From DASVTR01 sp036382855 (GTDB lineage Bacteria; Acidobacteriota; Blastocatellia; Pyrinomonadales; Pyrinomonadaceae): DNA of 64,000 bases. Positions 59,345 through 64,000 of the stretch are shown piece by piece. The position numbers and the translations under genes are program-made. The stretch lies in contig DASVPO010000006.1 of the NCBI GenBank assembly GCA_036382855.1, positions 434,001 through 498,000 on the forward strand, written 5' to 3'. The number at the start of each line of letters is the position of its first letter. Positions within the stretch are counted from its first letter, which is position 1. Under the pieces are notes generated by a model. The model was not told where the DNA came from and did no database searches. It saw only the letters and a list, made by a program, of their open reading frames with translations.

Positions 59345-59450
59345 AAGATAAAAAGGGAAACGGGGAAGAGTGTAAAAGGAAAGCCGCCTCTCTTTCCCTT
59401 TAACCTTTTCACCCATTTCCCCTTTTCACCCTTTACACGGTTTCCCATCT
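59345..59450. repeat. polypurine/polypyrimidine hairpin inside the stressosome operon
   Basis: The left arm (about 59345-59380) is GGGAAA, GGGGAAGAG and GTGTAAAAGG; the right arm (about 59390-59450) is built of CCCTTTAACC, CCCCTTTTCACC and CCCTTTACACGG words. The centre AAAAGGAAAGCCGCCT (59374-59389) is identical to 7169-7184. It separates rsbT from the ATPase-phosphatase gene. Confidence 0.75.
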
Positions 59451-59463
59451 CTTTCCAAGTGGC

Positions 59464-59874
59464 TTAAGAAATCCATCTGACGACTGTGACGCGCGTGCCG
59501 CGTCCGGGTTCGGATTCAATCTGAAATTCATGGACGAGCCGCTTTGAGCCGGGCAAGCCTTTGCCGAGGCCGCGCCCTGTGGAGAAGCCGTCGCGCATGG
59601 CGGCTTCGATGTCTGCGATGCCGGGGCCTGTGTCTTCAAAGATGAGTCGCAGGCCGTCGCGCCCGTCGCCCTGTGCTGTGGGCTGCGCAATCAGGCGGCC
59701 GCCCTCGCCATACTTGACGACGTTGCGTGCCAGTTCGGACGTGACGGTGGCAAGGCGTGTCTGGTCAATGAGGCGGAAGCCGAGAGCGGAGGCCAACTGC
59801 CGGACTTCGTTGCGCGCCACAGCGATGTCATGCTCGTCGTCAAGAGCGAGCGACCGGCTTTCCAAAAGAGGCAC
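59464..59874 (-). CDS. rsbT: stressosome kinase RsbT
   Basis: A 136-residue GHKL-ATPase with the RsbT pattern: VTSELARNVVKYGEGG, IFEDTGPGIADIEAAMRDGF, STGRGLGKGLPGSKRLVHEF. RsbT phosphorylates RsbR and RsbS and, when released, activates a partner. No ATG fits; I use the GTG at 59874, which overlaps the end of rsbS by 35 bases in another frame, implying coupling. A TTG a few codons later is possible. It sits in the conserved rsbR-rsbS-rsbT order. Confidence 0.88.
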   Translation of the reverse strand: MPLLESRSLALDDEHDIAVARNEVRQLASALGFRLIDQTRLATVTSELARNVVKYGEGGRLIAQPTAQGDGRDGLRLIFEDTGPGIADIEAAMRDGFSTGRGLGKGLPGSKRLVHEFQIESEPGRGTRVTVVRWIS

Positions 59875-60268
59875 TCTCCCTGAACTCTTCGTCTTCGTCG
59901 TCGGAAATATCAAACTCCCTGCGCAGCAGACGGAAGCCCTCGTCCACATTCAGAACGGTGTCAACGCCCTTCAATTCCAGACCCAACTCGACGAGCGTGA
60001 TGGCGACCGCGGGCTGCATCCCGACGACGACCGTGCGCGCGTCCATGATGCGAGCCATCGCAGCGATGTCGGAGAGCATACGGCCGATAAAGGAATCCAC
60101 CATCTCCAGCAAAGAGATGTCAATGAGGACGCCGCGCGCGCCCGTGCGCTCAAGCTCGGAGAGAATGCGCTCCTGCAAGTGCATCACGGTCTGGTCGTCC
60201 ATATCCACCTGAATCGGGACGAGCAGCACACGGCCAACCTTCAGGATAGGGATGCGCGCTACGGTCAT
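59840..60268 (-). CDS. rsbS: stressosome scaffold protein RsbS (STAS)
   Basis: ATG at 60268 with AGAGGAG about 11 bases upstream. A 142-residue STAS protein with LIDISLLEMVDSFIGRMLSD carrying the phosphorylatable Ser at residue 59, the same position as in Bacillus subtilis RsbS, and VVVGMQPAVAITLVELGLEL. It has a longer acidic C-terminal tail than usual (ISDDEDEEFRE). RsbS forms the stressosome core with RsbR and holds RsbT. It is the second gene of the cluster. Confidence 0.93.
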   Translation of the reverse strand: MTVARIPILKVGRVLLVPIQVDMDDQTVMHLQERILSELERTGARGVLIDISLLEMVDSFIGRMLSDIAAMARIMDARTVVVGMQPAVAITLVELGLELKGVDTVLNVDEGFRLLRREFDISDDEDEEFRESASFGKPVARS

Positions 60269-60300
60269 CAGAATCGTTGCTCCTCTTTCTAAACAGTTTC

Positions 60301-60368
60301 CAGTTTTGAGTTGCCAGTGTTCAGATAAAAGCAACCTTTCTTTTCTGCAAACTGGCAACTCAAAACTG
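60301..60368. repeat. 18-bp perfect hairpin between rsbR and rsbS
   Basis: CAGTTTTGAGTTGCCAGT (60301-60318) is perfectly complementary to ACTGGCAACTCAAAACTG (60351-60368), loop 32 bases. It lies between co-directional genes of one functional cluster, so it may attenuate or process the transcript rather than end it. Confidence 0.7.
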
Positions 60369-60377
60369 AAAACTTCT

Positions 60378-61373
60378 CTAACATTCCTCGCGCCGCTGGT
60401 TATCGCTGAGGATGCTTGCGCCGTGGGCGGCGAGCGTGGAAGCGCCGGGGGAAGTGTGGTCTGTGCCGTTCGTTAGTTGGGCGAGCGCTTTAGCAGGGAT
60501 AACTGTGCGGCCAATCATCTCAAGAGCGAGTTTGATGCCGTCTGACATCTGCGCGCGGGTGGTAATCTGCGAAAGGTCTATGCCGAGCTGGACCATGGTC
60601 TGCGCAATCGCCGGCGAAACGCCGGTCAGGATACAACGCGCGCCCATCAAGCGGGCCGCCGTCACCGTCTTGATCAAATGATTGGCGACGAGCGTGTCCA
60701 TCATCTTGACGCCGGTGATGTCGAGGATGGCAATGGTCGAGCCTGTTTCGACAACCTTTTGCAGGAGCGCTTCCATCATTAACTGCGCGCGGCGGCTATC
60801 GAGCGTGCCGATGATGGGGAGCGTCAGAATCTTGTCCCAGACTTTGATGACCGGCGTGGAAAGCTCCATCATGTCTTCGCGCTGCTGGCGGATAATCTCT
60901 TCGCGTGAGCGTATGTAGTTTTCAACCATCACGAGTCCGAGCTTATCAAGCAGGCGCGTGAAATAGTTCATCTCGCTCAATAGCTGGTCAGACTTGCCTT
61001 CGAGTTCTTCGGCAAGAAGCGGCAGGAGAGTATTGCGCAGCGAGAGAATGTAGGTAGCGTTTTCCAGAGGCGTGTAGCCTTTAACGGCGCGGTTGCGTGA
61101 AATCTCGTTGAGGAAGACGCGCAACTCGTCGAAGGCCGGAGACTCGAAATCCGCGCCGTCCGCATCCTTGATTGAACGTGCCAGCAAATCAATAATCTGC
61201 TGCGACTGGCGGCGCAACTCCGCTTTCGGAATCAACTCGTCGCGAAACTCGCCCGATTCCAGCCGGTCTTTAATCCAGAGATTGATGATTTCGTCGTGCC
61301 TTGTGATGAGCAGGCTCACAATCAGCGATGTGTCGTGTTGTGCCTGCTGCTGCGGTATGTTCTCAACAGCCAT
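60378..61373 (-). CDS. rsbR: stressosome sensor protein RsbR
   Basis: A 331-residue protein with an N-terminal helical sensor-like region (residues 1-160, RsbRD-type, EIINLWIKDRLES) and a C-terminal STAS domain from about 170 (STPVIKVWDKILTLPIIGTL). The two phosphorylation Thr of RsbR are conserved: Thr227 in DITGVKMMDTLVANH and Thr259 in AIAQTMVQLGIDLSQ. An extra tail of about 40 residues follows. It should form the turrets and core of the stressosome and sense an internal cue. First gene of the cluster; ATG start. Confidence 0.92.
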   Translation of the reverse strand: MAVENIPQQQAQHDTSLIVSLLITRHDEIINLWIKDRLESGEFRDELIPKAELRRQSQQIIDLLARSIKDADGADFESPAFDELRVFLNEISRNRAVKGYTPLENATYILSLRNTLLPLLAEELEGKSDQLLSEMNYFTRLLDKLGLVMVENYIRSREEIIRQQREDMMELSTPVIKVWDKILTLPIIGTLDSRRAQLMMEALLQKVVETGSTIAILDITGVKMMDTLVANHLIKTVTAARLMGARCILTGVSPAIAQTMVQLGIDLSQITTRAQMSDGIKLALEMIGRTVIPAKALAQLTNGTDHTSPGASTLAAHGASILSDNQRREEC

Positions 61374-61588
61374 CTTCTATCCTCAAGCAAACCTTTTGCG
61401 CGCCGCGCGTCTTAGCTGCTGCACATGCGCGTGCGCTCAATAACAGGCCAAGAAAAGGGGAACGATTCCGGGCGTAACGGTCGCCAGTCAGCTTAATTGG
61501 TGGAGCTAGATTCTTATCTTAGCATTGCCGTTGGGAAAAGCAACCGCGCGAGGGAAGAGGGCGCGCGGCCTTGTTCAACTATTCATTA

Positions 61589-62194
61589 TTACCTTCCGGC
61601 AGGCTCCCAGATAGAGCCGTCCGCATACTCGATTCGCGTTATCAACACCTGCTCCAAGTAAGATTCCTTCGCGTTGTTCTCGACGGCTTTGGCGTTGATA
61701 ACGTTTGTCGGGGCGACGACGGAAAACCGTGTCAGCTTCGCCTCCTTGCCGGGAGAAATATTCTCCTTGCTCTGAAACTTATGACGCGTGACGATTGTCT
61801 GGTCGAGCGAATCCGTGAAGATGTATTGCCAGTTGACGGCCTTAATCTTTTTCTGCCCCGTATTCCTAACCGTAATCTGGTAGAGGTAGCCATTGATGCG
61901 CGGGCCTGTAGAAGGCCACATGTCTTCAACCTCTCGGATGGCGCGCTCGGCGCTGTCGTAGCCGGAAAGCCGCTCGCCGCGCGTTGTACGCACGCGCCGC
62001 GCAGCCCTTTCGGGTGGCTGCACAGCGGCCGCGTCTTCAGCTTCGCGGTAAGCGTCCTGCGCCAGCCTTGAGTCGGATTTCCAACTCATCTTAACGATTT
62101 GCAGGTCGGACGGTCTGCTCTCAGTCATCGCGGTCTGAGCCGGCGAGACGGTGGCAGCCGCGAAGATGAAGAACAGCATGACAAAAAACTTCAT
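61589..62194 (-). CDS. exported protein of unknown function
   Basis: Signal peptide MKFFVMLFFIFAAATVSPAQ, then a 180-residue mature region. An N-terminal helical Arg-rich stretch is followed by a beta-rich part with NGYLYQITVRNTGQKKIKAV and QYIFTDSLDQTIVTRHKFQS, which resembles Ig-like or DUF-type domains describing relations between tissue-like fillers; no catalytic residues are visible. It ends YADGSIWEPAGR. I do not recognise a family. It is transcribed alone, between rsbR and the methyltransferase. Confidence 0.65.
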   Translation of the reverse strand: MKFFVMLFFIFAAATVSPAQTAMTESRPSDLQIVKMSWKSDSRLAQDAYREAEDAAAVQPPERAARRVRTTRGERLSGYDSAERAIREVEDMWPSTGPRINGYLYQITVRNTGQKKIKAVNWQYIFTDSLDQTIVTRHKFQSKENISPGKEAKLTRFSVVAPTNVINAKAVENNAKESYLEQVLITRIEYADGSIWEPAGR

Positions 62195-62382
62195 TGTATG
62201 GCCTCTTGAATAATCCGATACGGGAGAGACTTCTTCAGGTGTCTGTGATTATACACCGGGCCGGATGATTATCAGAACGCAGAGCGCACGAGCGCGCGAG
62301 CGCAAGGCAAAGCACGACGATAAACTGTAGCGCGCAGGGCTTGTCCCTTGCCCGTGTCTGCTGGCCCTTGTCTGCTCAAGCA

Positions 62383-62413
62383 CAAGCGGGCAGCGACTAG
62401 CACTGCCCGCTTG
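62383..62413 (-). terminator. hairpin downstream of the O-methyltransferase gene
   Basis: CAAGCGGGCAG (62383-62393) pairs perfectly with CTGCCCGCTTG (62403-62413), loop 9 bases. It lies 22 bases after the stop of the minus-strand gene. Nearby 62319-62330 repeats GATAAACTGTAG found in the hairpin at 24074. Confidence 0.6.
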
Positions 62414-62434
62414 CGCTCTTATCGGTACAGCCTC

Positions 62435-63457
62435 TTACTTTTCCGAGATGACGAGCTGCTGCGGAAATGCAGGCGGAAGCGGGTGAAGCAGGCTGCGCGA
62501 GAAGCCGGAGCGCGCAAACATGCCTTCAAGCTCCGAGAAGGTGTAGGCGTCGCCGTGCGGCGTGGAGCCGAGCATGACGAGGCTGAACATGGCCGAACCC
62601 GGAGGCGAGATGCGGTCTTCGTTTGGCACAAATTCCAGTGTCACGGCCTTACCATTGTCCGCCAGCGCGGCGTGAACTCGCTTGAGTAAGCTCTCGCAGG
62701 TCTGCGGGTCGAAGTGGTGCAGGAAGTTGGTAAGCAATATCAGGTCGTAGCCCGCGCCGAAGTCAACCTCGAAGGCGCTGCCCGGAAGAAGATTGTAGCG
62801 CTCGCCGACTCCGGCCCGCTCGGCGTTTTCGCTCGCGACCTCAAGCACGTTGGGCCAATCGAGCGCGGTAATCTCGGCGTTTGGGAGTTGCTTTGCGACG
62901 GTGATGCCGAACATGCCGTGTCCGGCGGCGATGTCGAGCACCCTCAGCTTACGCTCAGGCATCTGCCCTTCGATGATTTGCGCCATCAACTGCGCGGGCA
63001 TCGCCATCATCGGAGCCATCGCGCGCGCAAAGCGCACCCAGACAGGATGCTCCGGCGCGATTGAGCCATCCTCGGAGAGCGCAGTGCCGCCCTTGCGCAC
63101 GGCCTCCGTCAGGTTATCGAAGCCTTCAACCAGCATCGGCGAGAGCAGAAATTCTATTGCTCCGCCGAGAAAGGCGGGCGAGTTGCGATTGAGAAAGACG
63201 GCTGAATCCCGCGTCGGTTGATAGCGGTTGTTCTCTTTGGTCAGAAAGCCTATGACTGTCAGATAGTCGCACAGGATACGCATCCCGCGCTCGTCTGTTT
63301 CACAACTCCCGGCCAACTCCTGTGCGCTCGTTTTCCCTTCGGCGAGGCGCGTGAAGACATCAAGCTCGATGGCGGCCTTGATTGCTGCCGAGCGTTGATA
63401 AGCGTTGACGGTCTCAAAAAAGAGGATGGGCGAAGGTTCGGGCAATGCGTGTGACAT
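62435..63457 (-). CDS. SAM-dependent O-methyltransferase (class I, ASMT-like)
   Basis: Residues 1-100 form a winged-helix dimerisation domain (FETVNAYQRSAAIKAAIELD, DVFTRLAEGKTSAQELAGSC). The SAM-binding motif I is VLDIAAGHGMFGITVA near residue 172, followed by ITALDWPNVLEVASENA and LILLTNFLHHFDPQTC; TLEFVPNED and PHGDAYTFSELEGMF complete the family pattern. The layout is that of hydroxyneurosporene or acetylserotonin O-methyltransferases, which act on hydroxyl groups of varied small molecules. Substrate unknown. It is monocistronic. Confidence 0.88.
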   Translation of the reverse strand: MSHALPEPSPILFFETVNAYQRSAAIKAAIELDVFTRLAEGKTSAQELAGSCETDERGMRILCDYLTVIGFLTKENNRYQPTRDSAVFLNRNSPAFLGGAIEFLLSPMLVEGFDNLTEAVRKGGTALSEDGSIAPEHPVWVRFARAMAPMMAMPAQLMAQIIEGQMPERKLRVLDIAAGHGMFGITVAKQLPNAEITALDWPNVLEVASENAERAGVGERYNLLPGSAFEVDFGAGYDLILLTNFLHHFDPQTCESLLKRVHAALADNGKAVTLEFVPNEDRISPPGSAMFSLVMLGSTPHGDAYTFSELEGMFARSGFSRSLLHPLPPAFPQQLVISEK

Positions 63458-63589
63458 CTGTTTGGAAGCTCCAGTACTGGAAATTTGTGCAAAGGCGAAT
63501 ATTCAAAACGCCTTATCTACTAACGCGCAATCGAGACGCGAAAGCAATCAACATTTTTCACGAGACGATTGATTTTGAATGGTTGAATG

Positions 63590-64000
63590 TCAAATCTGAA
63601 TGCCGCGCAGCTTTTCGACTTTCCTCGTTGACGCGGGCTTGACCAGCACGGCTGTGTCCTGCGTTCGTTTGTCGCGTTCTTCGCCTGTGTGCCATCTGGC
63701 CCATTCGGCGGGAGCGTCGAAGGTCTCGCCGCCGTGGCGCGTGATGCGCGGGCGGATGCGGCACATGACCGGCGTGTTGACGCCGACGCCGGAGATGATG
63801 GCCTGTCCTTTGGTCAGGGCCGGAAGCTCGTCTAAGAGTTGGCGGCCTGCGCCTTCGACGGATTTGGCGACCGTGTCCTGATCAATAGGATTGACGATGC
63901 GCATGATGATTTGCGTCATGCATTGCGAGAGCACATCCTGATCGAGTTTGCCGGGCCTTTGAGTAATCAGACCGATGCCGACGCCAAACTTACGCCCCTC
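63590..64000 (-). CDS. HerA-like ATP-binding protein (DUF87), 3' part only
   Basis: The frame is open to the window edge, and the first visible codons give EGRKFGVGIGLITQRPGKLD then QDVLSQCMTQIIMRIVNPID, the arginine-finger region of HerA-type hexameric helicases. The C-terminal part includes GQAIISGVGVNTPVMCRIRP. The annotated start inside the window would be spurious; the gene starts beyond 64000. HerA proteins pump DNA and often work with NurA nucleases. The partner gene is not in view. Confidence 0.85.
   Translation of the reverse strand, partial: EGRKFGVGIGLITQRPGKLDQDVLSQCMTQIIMRIVNPIDQDTVAKSVEGAGRQLLDELPALTKGQAIISGVGVNTPVMCRIRPRITRHGGETFDAPAEWARWHTGEERDKRTQDTAVLVKPASTRKVEKLRGIQI

Overview
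This window looks like chromosomal DNA of an acidobacterium, most likely class Blastocatellia. That is an inference from gene content and moderately high GC. It carries two VWFA-related proteins of the acidobacterial type, a TonB receptor with an N-terminal carboxypeptidase-regulatory-like domain, a Ser/Thr kinase fused to TolB-like and TPR modules, many secreted peptidases and propeller proteins, and an S46 peptidase. No phage, IS element or CRISPR array was found. Both ends cut genes: a protein kinase at the left and a HerA-like ATPase at the right.

Layout. 1-9.9 kb: kinase-TPR, alpha/beta hydrolase, secreted M43 protease, aldehyde dehydrogenase, Xaa-Pro aminopeptidase, propeller protein. 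10-17 kb: DHH phosphoesterase, three consecutive thioredoxin-fold proteins (one fused to CcdA), glycine oxidase ThiO, NAD-type isocitrate dehydrogenase. 17-20.6 kb: a degraded zone with a cytochrome-peroxidase remnant, a frameshifted and truncated gene, and a 21-nt-period repeat array. 20.6-30.1 kb: streptogramin-lyase-like/VCBS protein, thioredoxin-like protein, and a probable operon of TonB receptor, ModA-like lipoprotein and CPCC-containing BNR lipoprotein, preceded by a Cys/His-rich secreted protein. 30.4-44.7 kb: M16, TPR-hydrolase, a SelW-like selenoprotein, DEDD exonuclease, DinB, AMIN-like protein, VWFA, M48 and S46 peptidases. 44.9-50.1 kb: a second 21-nt array, RhlE helicase plus RRM protein, desaturase, B12/radical SAM protein, tRNA-Leu(CAA). 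50.4-61.4 kb: HD-GYP regulator, second VWFA protein, Pta, YkvA, DICT protein, Mpl and a stressosome locus (rsbR-rsbS-rsbT, an RsbT-like/RsbX fusion, a histidine kinase with an RsbT-like N terminus). 61.6-64 kb: secreted protein, O-methyltransferase, HerA-like ATPase.

Main points of interest. (1) A small gene at 36407-36640 reads through an in-frame TGA as a Rdx/SelW-like selenoprotein (CVVU), with a bacterial SECIS-like hairpin just downstream; conventional ORF calling misses it. (2) The stressosome locus encodes three RsbT-like ATPase modules in three contexts, suggesting a branched output. (3) Many intergenic gaps hold long hairpins whose arms reuse a small vocabulary of purine-rich words; some are plausible terminators, but others lie inside operons or between divergent genes. 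(4) Two arrays of unrelated sequence share an exact 21-nt period, heptad coding and internal self-complementarity.

Starts were chosen from ribosome-binding sites and signal peptides. Functions rest on motif recognition by eye, with no database search.
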